In this document: one piece after another, positions 11,704 to 21,643 of the stretch | Position numbering within the stretch: position 1 is the first letter of the stretch | How the letters are laid out: every line of letters starts with the position of its first letter | Assembly: GCA_019096155.1 (NCBI GenBank) | Contig: JAHCVI010000002.1 | Coordinates: 2,356,001 to 2,420,000, forward strand | Direction of reading: 5' to 3' | DNA: 64,000 nt | DNA from: Staphylotrichum longicolle | Lineage: Eukaryota > Ascomycota > Sordariomycetes > Sordariales > Chaetomiaceae | Translations under genes and position numbers: made by a program | The notes under the pieces: model-generated | The model's database searches: none | What the model saw: only the letters and a program-made list of their open reading frames with translations | Told to the model about the DNA's origin: nothing

Positions 11704-11717
11704 GATAGGTACCTATC
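11704..11717. repeat. 14-bp perfect palindrome GATAGGTACCTATC
   Basis: Perfect inverted repeat centred on GTAC, 3' of the LPMO gene. Two more 14-bp palindromes with the same GTAC-type core occur at 20028-20041 and 40028-40041. Confidence 0.8.
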
Positions 11718-12304
11718 TACTATCACCAGGAAACAGTTTGATCAAATGACGTAGCCCGCATCACCATCACTGCTGTCGCATGATTGTTTTTGCTGCGGTT
11801 CTGCTTAAGTGGTTTGTGTCAGTCTCTGTTTAGTATTCAGTAACTTTCTCCAGGCCATCGTGACAGCTTTTTCTCCTTAACCCCGAACCGGGTTTTTCTC
11901 CCTAAAACGCCGCTGGACCAACCTTCATATTGAGCAGACGGGAGCAAGCGAATTTTGCCCAGAAACACGGCTCTGCGGAGCGCCTTCCTCCGCCCTCCAG
12001 CGACCCGTCTCGCATTTTCGATCGCGGCAGAATTCTGGCGCCCGCTTTCCCCGTAACTGAACAGTTCGATTCTGGCGATTGAAGATGTTAGTAGCGACCG
12101 AGGACTCGCGTCCCTCAATATCCGGTATGCCGGATACCGGTACTGCGCACAATATCGAGATATGATCATCGTTTTTCAACACCAAGCTTTGTGAGGGATA
12201 GAGTACGGATCTCCGCGACAGCTCACTAGACCAATTTACATCGGAAAGAGCTCCTATTTGATATCCCGTGAGTCAACGGGGCAATAGGTGACAGTATGAG
12301 GACG

Positions 12305-12310
12305 TATAAA
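12305..12310 (+). promoter_or_regulatory. TATA box of the GH5 endoglucanase gene
   Basis: TATAAA 106 nt upstream of the start codon at 12416, in a setting like that of the LPMO and secreted-protein genes. Confidence 0.55.
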
Positions 12311-12415
12311 GCCGCGCCATGGCCCCGTGTAAAGTAGGGGCATAGTTATCACTGCCATTGTTTTGGGTACAGGTTACAAAGCTCGGTGACTCGTACCCGA
12401 GCTTACTCTGCCGCC

Positions 12416-13636
12416 ATGAGGTTCTCAGCATCATCCGCAGCTTTGTGCGCTGCTCTGCTCCCAGGGGCTTCGGCAACGATCTACTATGCCGGCGTCGCTC
12501 AGTCGAGCGGCGAGTTCGGCGTATGGAGCGCCACGTCCACTAAGGGAACCGGCCTACCTGGCCGGTTCGGCGTTGAATATCAGTTCATCAGCACCTCGGG
12601 CGTCGACGTCATGACAGACCAACACAAGGTCAACCTCCACCGCGTCGCCTTCCTGCTCGAGCGCATGTGCCCGCTGTCATACGGCCTCGGCGCAAAGTTC
12701 AACGAGACGCACTTTGATCACTTCAAGCAGGCCATCGACTACATCACCAAGACCAAGGGGGCCTGTCCGTCTTTCTCATCCCATTTCTGAACCTCCCCAC
12801 TAACGTCCGTCGCAGATGCAATCCTTGACCCGCACAACTACATGCGCTATAACGACCCCTCCTCGCAGCCCTTCAGCGGCAGCGTGATCGGCAACACCAG
12901 CGACCCAACCGCCGCCACGACCGCCCAGTTCGGCGCCTTCTGGGGTGAGCTGGCCTCGCGCTTCGCGTCCAACGAGAAGGTCATCTTCGGCCTGATGAAC
13001 GAGCCGCACGACATGCCCAGCGCGCTGCTCCTCGCCAACCTGCAGGCCGCCATCGACGCGATCCGCGCGGCGGGCGCGCCCAACTTGATCATCGCGCCCG
13101 GCAACGCCTGGTCGGGCGGCCACTACTGGACCAAGGGCGGAGCCGAGGCCAACAGCAACTGGATCCACAAGCTGGTCGACCCGGCGGGCAACACGGCCAT
13201 CGACATCCACGAGTACCTGGACGAGGACTTCAGCGGCGGGCACACGGCGTGCACGCAGGACCCGGCGGCGAACCTGGCGGGCGTGACGGCGTGGCTGCGC
13301 GAGCACAAGCTCAAGGCCTTCATCACCGAGTTCGGCGGGAGCAACACCACGGCGTGCACGACCATGCTCAACGGCATCCTCGACTACATGGCGCAGAACG
13401 AGGAGTACATCGGGTGGACGGCGTGGGCGGCAGGGCCGTTCTGGGGGCCCAACAGCCCGTGCTGCACGGACCAGAAGCAGTTCGGGAGCTTGGAGCCCGG
13501 CAGCAAGGCCGCCGGGGGCGGGCCGAGTCTGTACGACACGGTGTGGGTGCCGGTTATGCAGAAGAAGGTGCCGGCCAAGCTGCAGTGGGGCGGGTTGGCC
13601 AGCGTTAAGGGGGGTGAGCTGCGGGAGAAGCCGTAG
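12416..13636 (+). CDS. GH5 subfamily 5 endo-beta-1,4-glucanase, secreted
   Basis: Hydrolyses internal cellulose bonds outside the cell. Two exons, 12416-12764 and 12816-13636, phase closing through a split Tyr codon, 389 aa. The ATG has a good context (CCGCCATGA) and opens a signal peptide MRFSASSAALCAALLPGASA. The GH5 barrel shows ILDPHNYMRYND, GLMNEPHD with acid/base Glu179, AIDIHEYLDEDFSG and ITEFGG with nucleophile Glu288, plus WTAWAAGPFWG near the end. There is no CBM1 or linker, so it is a bare catalytic domain. The intron donor GTCCGT is atypical, but the branch CTAAC and acceptor are normal. It follows the LPMO on the same strand by about 0.8 kb; the two are expected to act together on cellulose. 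Assignment to GH5_5 rests on overall motif spacing. Confidence 0.93.
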
Positions 13637-15314
13637 ACTGCCTTGCCCTGGGTAGCTGGTTGTCATGGAGGGCTAGGTAGAGCTGGTGCTGTGAAGAGGA
13701 GAGGACGCCGTGAGCGGGGGTTAGGGTTTGATGGCACCTTCTCGATCCATCCAGCTGTGAGCAGCTGCTCCCAGGTGTTGACCAAGCAAAGGGGTGATCG
13801 CTGTGGCGCCGCGGGTGAAACGGTTCCCTCACATTTTCTGGAACAGATCGACAAGCCCTGGATGCAACACAACAGTGTCTCAGTGTTGGTGCTGCAAAAT
13901 AGAAAACAGAGCGATTCCCGAAGTTGTCGGAAATCATGATGAAGGAGATGTCAAGAAAAAGGGTCTTTGCCGTGGTCTGTTAGAGCTGAGGTTCCAACAT
14001 CCTGCACGATCCAATGAAGGATGATGAATTTAGGGAGGTTGCCTTCAGTTGGGGGAGACCCAACAGGGCAGTCCCATCAAACTTACAGGCTCAGCTGGGA
14101 TAGATTCTGCCTGGTGACACCGCCTGCTCGGGGCAGGCAGACCCGAAACGACGGGAGTCAAACAACAGGAAAGAGCCGACCCCGCCGTGGCATTTCGGGG
14201 CAACGTTCCATGTTTCCACTTTCCACTGTTTAACAAAACGGCCGAAGGGCTGCAAATCGAAGCAATTGTACAATGTTCCGGCTTCGATTGTCGGTCTGGA
14301 ACTTCGTGCCAGGAACGAAAGACACCCGAACAAAACGTGGCCGGAATGCCACGCGGAAAGAGCGCAACTTTCGGCTTGGAAGACGCTCCGGACTGGAGCG
14401 ACGCCCGATTGGCTCACGGTGCGACGCCGCCCCGGAAGCTTCAACATCCGGGCTGAAACAAGGCCAGGCTCGATGGCCGTGGCGCTTGTCCCACGCGATT
14501 GGCAGCCCGGACAGAGTGATGGCAACAACAAGCTTGCAATTGGTATCCGCCGCAATCAGCTGGCCTGTCGGCAACCTGGCTTCCGCGCCCCAGCCAGTCG
14601 CGTGGGCAAGTTCTGGAATGCTCCGCATCTGGCGCTTGCCCACCGAACCGATCTCGTGGATCGTCGGGATCATCGCAGCCTTTGGAGCTTAACGAGCGGG
14701 AGCGCGGCGGGGTCTGATGGGAACTGTCCGTTCCGACAGAAATCGGAAGCCAGGAAGAGCCTGCGGCTTTCAGGAGAACCGCGAGTCGCCTCAAGACGCC
14801 GCCATGTCGCCCTGGGAGCTTGGGCCACAGCCTAACACCAAGTCAGGGACTCAGGGACGTCTGGTCTCGCATCCGAAACAGGGAAAGCCACATGGTGTCG
14901 GCAAGCCTCAGCGCCGTTTGGCAGACCTTCCATCCGCCTTCTTCGCCTGAACGCCGGCGATGTTACACATCCCGTACGCCCTCCGTCTGGTCCACTCCCA
15001 GATCCCTGCCCATGCCAGACTCTGCTGGCCGTCTAAAAGGTTTGTCACCTCTTCTCGGTCCGCCATCAATCTCCTTTGTCTCGGTTGCTTTCACTTCCAT
15101 TCTGTTATGTTGTGTTTGCGCCTTTGTCTTTCCCTCCTTTGACCAATTCAGCTTGGTGCGGATGCCGGCGGATACTCTCGAGTCCGCTGCCATCCCCTAA
15201 CCCCTTCTTGCCCGGCATGCCTCTCAGCATGCCTCGCTTCCCTTCCTTGCCGCCGCTCATCTTCACGAGTTCGGCGTCCGCTGGCTATCTTCAAGCCAGA
15301 AGCGGTGGTCCAGC
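13637..15314. other. 1.7 kb intergenic stretch
   Basis: Open frames up to about 189 codons (14266-14835) overlap on both strands and resemble no family. I see no RNA gene. The T/C-rich part from about 15000 probably belongs to the promoter and leader of the next gene. Confidence 0.45.
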
Positions 15315-16342
15315 ATGACTTTCCGACTCTCACTCGTCCACGTCTCTGCGGTTGTTGTCGTCCTTCTCTTTTCCCTTTGCTCAAGCACGGAGAGTCGGCC
15401 GCGACAGAACGTGTGTGCACAACTCACGACCATGCCAACCCACTGGCCGAGCTGTTTCCGAACAACGCCACCGGGGTACTCAATGCGACGCTGGCCATCA
15501 TCCCAATTTCGTTGGAGGCGGCTCGTCGTCTGATCCCGCCCCAGTACGGCATCCTCGAACGAGCCTACAGATCCCTCCTACCCGACTTCCCGGAGGGGAT
15601 GTACCCCGTCATGGTTCAGGCAGCACATGATCATGATGTCCAGTTCCGCGCCTACGGCATCACCATCGACGACTTCTCGGTCAGTAATCCACGCCTCTCG
15701 AAGCTTCTCCCCACGGAAGCGAGTACTAACCAGTCACAGCGTGTGGGCTTTGAGTTTCCCTTCCTGGATCTCGCCGGCGACGGCTACTCGTCCTACCGCT
15801 GGGCCCCGGCCCAGCTCATCAGCGCGACCAACGACATCGCCCTGGAAGGCTCCCGCGCGTACGGCACTCTCGTCTCGCCCGCAGCCTACGACCCGCCCTG
15901 CGACGCCTACCGCCGCCTCCCCAGCGGTGCGAGCTACTTCAGGGCCTCCAGCCTCACCTCACGCGACTTTGTCGAGCTGGAGATGACCCCGACCAGTCTC
16001 ACCACCGCCATCAACCCTTTCCCCCTGGACTTCTTCCGGAACATCACCAATCAGCCGACGTTTGCCAACGCGACGTCGTGCGACAACATGATCCGGCTGT
16101 TCAACACGAGCATGTCGGTCGGCGAGTACGCGCCCGTTACCGTGAAAGGCCGGGTCCGGGCCCGCGCCTTCCCGTTCCGGCTCCTCCGCTCCTCCGCAGA
16201 AAAGGAGGAGGCGACGGAGTGGACCGGGGTGTATGGCGTGCAGGTCGCCACGCCGCCACGTTCCTCGATCCCGACTGACGATGCGCGGGTATGCGGGGAC
16301 CGGCGGGCCGGGGGACTCGGATGTGCATGGGAGGGGAGGTAA
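15315..16342 (+). CDS. Putative secreted protein of unknown function (frame break near N-terminus)
   Basis: ATG at 15315 opens a strong signal peptide (VSAVVVVLLFSLCSS), but that frame diverges from the conserved-looking frame that follows (THDHANPLAELFPNN onward). The two meet in the GT repeat at 15411-15417, where two bases too many (or one too few) would explain it. The body continues through AAHDHDVQFRAYGITIDDFS, then a 60 nt intron (15680-15739, with TACTAAC) that is a multiple of three without a stop, then VGFEFPFLDLAGDGYSSYRW and LISATNDIALEGSRAYGTLV. Near the C-terminus a second frame that stops at 16278 gives the more natural ending TFLDPD, so the listed stop at 16342 may be wrong. 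Faintly like acetoacetate-decarboxylase-fold proteins, but I cannot assign a function. Confidence 0.55.
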
Positions 16343-18722
16343 TGGTAATAATGATGAGTTGTGACCTCGGTGAACTCTTGCTGGATGGGAGGCGGGGGAG
16401 GAAACGGGGAGGTGGAGAGAGGAGGTAATGATACCCGGCGTGGGCGGCCTGCAAAGGAGGGGAGGTTGCTCATGGCTATAGATATTTGGAATACAAAATG
16501 CAAAGAGTAATGTTAAGTATGGGCGCGGTGTGATGGAGAGTGCGTGTGTGTTGACGTGGATGCAACTTTGGGCTTGGTGGAGCGGGTTGTGAGTAAAGGA
16601 GTGTGGTTTGGCTTTCCTCAGACTGTGTGAGCTGCTAGTGGCTGGTTTTTGGTGATGTGCGTGAGGATGTGTACCCTCTTCCCTTCTTTTCTCCTTTTCT
16701 CTTTTCTCCTTTTCTCCTTTTCTCCTTTTCTCTTTCTCCTTTTCTCCTTTTCTCCTTTTTCCTTTTTCCTTTTCTCCTTTTCTCCTTTTCTCCTTTTCTC
16801 CTTTCTCCTTTTCCTTTTTTCTCCTTTTCCTTCATTTCTTCATTTCTTCATTTCTTCATTTCTTCATTTCTTCATTCTTCATTTCTTCATTTCTTCACTT
16901 CTTCACTTCATCTCTCTTTTCCTTTCGTTTCTTTTCCTTTCCTTTCTCTTTTTCTTTTCCTTTTTTTTTCCTTTCCTTTCATTTTTATCGCTTTCCTTTC
17001 TTCTTTAACTTTTCTCCCTCTCCTTTTTTTTCTTTTTTTCGCTCTCTTCTTTTTTTTTTTCTCCTTTCCCCCTTTTTCCTCTCCGTATTTCTGTCTTTCT
17101 CTTTCTTCTCTTTCTTCTCAAGACATCTATGTTTGCAAATTGGTTACTCTGCAAGTAGACTGACATGTATGAAATCCCTACTTTGCCTAGGGCAGGCGGA
17201 AAATGACGTTGAGATATCGCTCTGTCTAAGATGAATCGATTTCCACTTTGATGCTCTTGTACGATATAGAGCCACTCGGTCGCATTGCTGGCCGGTTGTG
17301 CTGCAGGCCACTGTCATGGAGGCCAAGCTTCAAGTTTATTTACCTTGCTGGCCTCGTCTGTGTCAGCCTGGATGTTGGACTTAGGTGTCGAGTAAGATTG
17401 CTTTTCTTACGTTCCTCTAAGTGCCCATAAGTCTTTTTTACACAGTTCCCAGATTCTCTGAAGACTTCCTACGTATGAACAGGAGCATTGATTGTATCCT
17501 GCAGCGATTTACTCCATCAATAATCCTGGTGAGACAAAAGGGAAGGTAAAGTCGTATCCAGAGTGGCTTTGAACTTGCAGCAACCCTTCACTGCCTAACT
17601 TTCAGGCCAAACCGAGACCACCTGTGTTTCCCAAAGACTGAAATAAGGTTTGCAGGAGCTTTAAGGGAGTGTAGAATGGCATGCAACACCGTTTCAGCAC
17701 GCATGTTTCAACCCAACGTCGCCTCTGCGGTTGCGGCACAGCCCTATCGCAGCCTCGACGGATGTCCCACAACAACGAAACAGCTTCGACGCCTCCCCGC
17801 GCCGCTCACAAGGCCCTATTTTAAGTGCCCTCAGGGCCGAGCCTGCGGGTCGCAATCGGCATCATCCTCTAAATCCCTCGCCAACGGCCACCAAGACGGC
17901 GTCAGCGGCCACCCATCTCGGCCGGGATGGGCCGTGGTATAATACTGGTAGACTGCCCGCCTAGGTCAAGCTGGGGCCACGGATGTCGATCCTCAAGGAC
18001 ATTGTGGTTCAGCAGGCACTGCCATACTTTTTTTTTTTTTTTTTTTGTCTTTCTCCGGGTTGAGAAACATCGCTGGTCGATTCTTGTTTCGTTTTCTCCG
18101 CTTCGGACACCGATCATCATGTTCCAGGCGATTCCCTTAAGCGGAGCCTTTCCCGCTCCGTCATCAAGATTATCCAACGGACACTGCCACTGGTCAAGAG
18201 CAGACGGCGATCATGGACCACCAACGCCAAGACACGCATGCCGATTGATCTGTGACGAGTGGAGGACTCAATGACAGGAGGGACGAACCCGAGGCATCGA
18301 TGCACTCGGGACTGAGACTTGCAACCTCCTGTTTTCAGTACCACTCGGGCCGAATCGAGGTTTGACGAAGAACCCACATTGGCTTTTCTCGCCCGCACGA
18401 CGACAGCGACACCAGAGAGTTGGTCCAGAAAATGGGTCCACTTGGGCATTGCATTGTCGCTCGTCTTGGGCGCGCCGAACAATACAGACGGCGTCAGACA
18501 CTCCGGGTCGTCAGCCCTGAGCCGACAACGGGCAGCAAAAGAGATTTGGGGCTTGGGTGACCATGATACCAGGATAGACGGGCGTTTCGGTTGTATTTTA
18601 TGCTCAGGACAGGGTTTGTCTGGGGGACATCTCAAAGATTTGGGCAAGGCTATCTGAATCATAACCACCGTCACATGAGACCCAACAATATGCTCCCAAA
18701 TGATTCGAAACCTGGTTTCCAT
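16343..18722. other. 2.4 kb intergenic stretch with low-complexity tracts
   Basis: Apart from the C/T microsatellite and a 19-nt T run at 18028-18046 nothing can be supported. A frame at 17676-17942 (88 codons) is too weak to call. Confidence 0.5.
16672..17120. repeat. C/T-only microsatellite block (TTTTCTCC and TTTCTTCA units)
   Basis: About 450 bp of nearly pure pyrimidine on the + strand. The first part is built of an octamer TTTTCTCC with one- and two-base length variants, the middle of TTTCTTCA repeated about eight times, and the end of irregular T/C. Frames running through it give only Ser/Phe/Leu or Lys/Glu/Arg and are not genes. Such polypurine-polypyrimidine blocks can form triplex DNA. 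Confidence 0.9.
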
Positions 18723-19772
18723 TCATTGGACAACGCCTCTTTTATACATGCCCACTGTCTCGACGATCCTCGCAACCAGCATTGCCGGCAATCCCTGAAC
18801 AGCTTCAGTTTCCTCCCGCAGTATCGCCATGCTTGAATCCAAGTACCTCTCCCGAAAGACCTGCCACAGTCGTTCATCCTCGGGGCAGCCTTTGCAGTCT
18901 GGGTTTGGGAAGAAAGGATCGTTGCGCCAGAAGCGCTCGGCGGCGATATGAACCCCTTCCTCGGTCATGGGAAGCTCCTTGCAACAGTCGAAATCCAAGA
19001 GCCACATGGAATGTGGGCCAAGGACGCCCGGTGTAAACTCCTTTGTCCCAATGCTCGACTGTGTTGTCTCTGGCGCCGTTCCTGTGGCTGCGTGTTGGAC
19101 GCGAAGTTGAGCGAGGACAAACTCAACATCGTTGGCGTCGATCCTAGCCTCCCAATGAAGAAAGGCGAGGGTATCCGCCATGGCAAACGCATATTGCTCT
19201 GCGGGAAGGGCGAGTTGCTCAATCTGGTCCATGTGAAGAGGGTAGTTCCGGAGGCTGATGGATTTGAACATGCTTCTCCGGGCCCCGCTGCGCCGGCGAC
19301 CGAGATATGGACGGATGAGACAGTGCTCGTTTCTTTTGTCGTCAACAATGGAGTCAATCTCCACGCCGTTCCAGAATTGCTCTACTAATAATTGTCGCAT
19401 CTGTCGGGACAGCGGCATGATGCGTTCATTGACGAGGGCTTGACAGGGCGCCGAGTCGGCTGGCAGCCTCGGCAGAATTTTTGCCCACTGGTCCTCAGAT
19501 CGTGGTTCCACGAATGTGAAGTTGAGCGGAATGTCGACGCGAAAGAAGGTGGGTGTTAAATAGCGGGTGCGACGAACTGTCGATTGGATATGTTGATGAA
19601 CACGGTGTTCATTTGCAATGGATCGATCAGGTAGACCATCTCCTCGCTTGAGAACAACGCCAGAAGTCTCCCTTTCAACACCTGGATTTGTCCAGACAGA
19701 GCCGCAGGATCCGTACCCAATTCTCTCGAGTGGAAGTTGCGAAGTGGCGAGTTGGTCGGTATCAGTTTTCAT
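18723..19772 (-). CDS. DUF3669-family protein
   Basis: Single-exon 349 aa protein from ATG 19772. It shows the features of the fungal DUF3669 family: an N-terminal GYGSCGSVW segment, the block YAFAMADTLAFLHWEARIDA followed by NDVEFVLA, and the hallmark PHSMWLLDFDCCKEL, then ERFWRNDPFFPNP. The first and last resemble a kinase Gly-loop and a DFD-type metal site, so a kinase-like fold is possible, but activity is not established for the family. No signal peptide or membrane segment. Head-to-head with the Copia-derived gene at 20502. A decayed relative lies at about 28.8-29.0 kb. Confidence 0.85.
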   Translation of the reverse strand: MKTDTDQLATSQLPLERIGYGSCGSVWTNPGVERETSGVVLKRGDGLPDRSIANEHRVHQHIQSTVRRTRYLTPTFFRVDIPLNFTFVEPRSEDQWAKILPRLPADSAPCQALVNERIMPLSRQMRQLLVEQFWNGVEIDSIVDDKRNEHCLIRPYLGRRRSGARRSMFKSISLRNYPLHMDQIEQLALPAEQYAFAMADTLAFLHWEARIDANDVEFVLAQLRVQHAATGTAPETTQSSIGTKEFTPGVLGPHSMWLLDFDCCKELPMTEEGVHIAAERFWRNDPFFPNPDCKGCPEDERLWQVFRERYLDSSMAILREETEAVQGLPAMLVARIVETVGMYKRGVVQ

Positions 19773-20501
19773 GATGCTCCTCGTTCTTGTTTGGTATGTA
19801 TCGAGATTGGTAACTTTGTTACTTTGATGCTTGGTGAGCGTCGGTCGGGGAGCAATGTGATGATTCTAATGAGGTGCTCGGGCGTTTGTCAATTTTAACT
19901 TTCAAGACGAACAATACCTCCCCACCGAAAGGCATCTAACGTGTTCTGTCGGGGCCTCAGGTCCTTGCAGATGTCCTTGGAGTCTGTGCTGCACCTGCTG
20001 AGGATGCACATGGATAATGTATCAGATAGGTACATGTACCTGGGTACCTCTGGAAGACACCTGAGGTCATGGTGAACGAGCGTTCGGCCTGGCACAAGCT
20101 GCATGCAACGATCAACTCAGGCAGGGAGGGTTTTAATCTATTCAAAACCAGGCCGAAACCGTCCTAACATGAAAGAAATCCTATTTCACACCAAAAGTTT
20201 GACTGTTATTTTTGATTGTTGTTGTCTTGTTCGAGTTCTTGCTTTTCCTTGCATTGCCTTTTCCTTTATTCTCCCCCACTAAACTGTGGGCGCACTGGTA
20301 CGAAGTAATGGTGATGGAATCGGTGACGGAAACCTGTGATGTAGTTGGGCTGTGCAATTGTTCAAAAGGCACCTCACATCCCTGAGCTACCCTTCCTTCC
20401 TGTTCTCCTCTCTTCCCATCTTTCTCGGTCCGACCCAGAAGCCTAGAGACAGACATCGCATGGAAACACATTCAGTGTTCCCTGAAACGCCTCCAACAAC
20501 C
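19773..20501. other. Divergent intergenic region, DUF3669 and Copia-derived genes
   Basis: Shared upstream region of two divergent genes. It contains a 14-bp perfect palindrome (20028-20041) followed at once by another GGTACC. Confidence 0.5.
20028..20041. repeat. 14-bp perfect palindrome AGGTACATGTACCT
   Basis: Perfect inverted repeat, about 255 bp upstream of the DUF3669 start and 460 bp upstream of the Copia-derived gene. Followed by GGGTACCT, which repeats half of it. Confidence 0.8.
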
Positions 20502-21643
20502 ATGGCATCCTCAAGCACAGCAACGCTCCCTTGCCCTGATTGGGTCCTGTCCAGCAACTCGGATGTCCAGTAAGCCACCATTGAACTAACAGAGCTGCGA
20601 GGGCTCGTGTCTCGGCTTTCTGGTGATCTGACGCTTATTCCCACAGCGTCGCACGAGACCGGTCATGGTTCACCACATACACGCCGTTCCAGACATACAT
20701 TACAAGCCACTCTGGGGACTCCGTTGATGCCATTGGGGTTGGCGACGTCGTGCTTCCGGTCAAGCTCTTTCCGCACCTTCACGGCAAGAGAGCCCATGGC
20801 ACGCTTCGACTTAGGAATGTGCTTCATGTTCCGAGCGCTCTCTGCAACATCGTGGGCGGTCCGGTCACGGATGATTATGCCGGTATGCAGCTTGGTGGCC
20901 TTGGTGATAGCGGCCGGGATGCCGTGATCATGGACATTGACGGCCGGCGACTCGCGTACTTTACCAGGGCTAGGTTTTGGGTCGTCAAGCTTAGTGGACC
21001 TCCTGTTGGACCAGTCGTTGGGAGGTCTTCTTGGGTCGGCGACTGCGCTTACATGGTCCACGCCTTCTGGACCCAGACAGAGCGGCAGAAGTGGGCTGCG
21101 GCAGGGTCTGACTCTGCTCCGCCAAGCTCTCAGACCAACAGGGCCGAAACCTACCAGGGACCTGTTGTTCCTCGGAAGCGAAAGGCTCAGAGCTCCTCTG
21201 AGCCGCCATACACAAAAGAAGAAAAGGACTGGCTGAAATGGAACTGGAAAGGCGAATACAAGTTTCTCACGGCTCACGAGTTGAGAATCCATGTACCGGA
21301 CGATCGTGAAGAGGGCAGGAGAATTATTCGGGCCATGATGGAGCAAGACGGCGATGAACATTCTGAGCCCGACGACTACGACGAGAGCGAGGCGCTTGAA
21401 CAACCTTTTGAACGCAACCATGCCGTCTACCCCTTTACAGACGAGGAACTTGAGTTCATAGAAAATGGCTGGGGTGACTCTGAGAGCTTCATGCTGAGCT
21501 ACGGTCTCAATTTGAACGACAATGAAGACTGCGAAGAGGCGAAGAGGACTGTCGAGAATTTGATGTCGCAGGAAGATTGGGGTTATTGGTCTGGAAGATT
21601 CGAGGAGAATCACAGGAACAAACGCCAGCGTTTATGGGTCTGA
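20502..21643 (+). CDS. Copia-derived (Pol beta-barrel/protease-like) domesticated protein
   Basis: Two exons, 20502-20569 and 20647-21643, 354 aa, phase closing through a split His codon. An ATG at 20460 would add 14 residues; 20502 has the better context (ACCATGG). Residues about 9-120 match the Ty1/Copia gag-pol region before integrase: CPDWVLSSNSDVHVARDRSW, then GIGDV-like GVGDVVLPV and LRLRNVLHVPSALCNIVG. The usual DSGA catalytic Asp-Ser-Gly is replaced by SSNS, so it should not be an active protease. No integrase, reverse transcriptase or LTR follows. The C-terminal half instead holds an acidic tail with two related ~50-residue units beginning YTKEEKDWLKWNWKGEYKF and FTDEELEFIENGWGDSESF. 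It is intact and intron-bearing, which argues for a host gene rather than a transposon relic. Function unknown. Confidence 0.75.

Larger units (their letters stand above)
11610..12415. other. Intergenic between LPMO and GH5 genes
   Basis: Contains the upstream region of the endoglucanase gene and a 14-bp palindrome at 11704-11717. The open frames on the minus strand at 11837-12185 look accidental. Confidence 0.5.

Noticed and set aside
14266..14835. 189-codon frame on the plus strand
   Set aside because: Overlapped by equal-sized frames on both strands, and no motif, signal peptide or intron logic.
16635..17163. Frames of 66-168 codons in the C/T block
   Set aside because: They code only Phe/Ser/Leu or Lys/Glu/Arg repeats, the direct result of a microsatellite.
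20502..21643. A complete LTR retrotransposon
   Set aside because: No LTRs, primer-binding site, reverse transcriptase, RNase H or integrase sequence within several kb.
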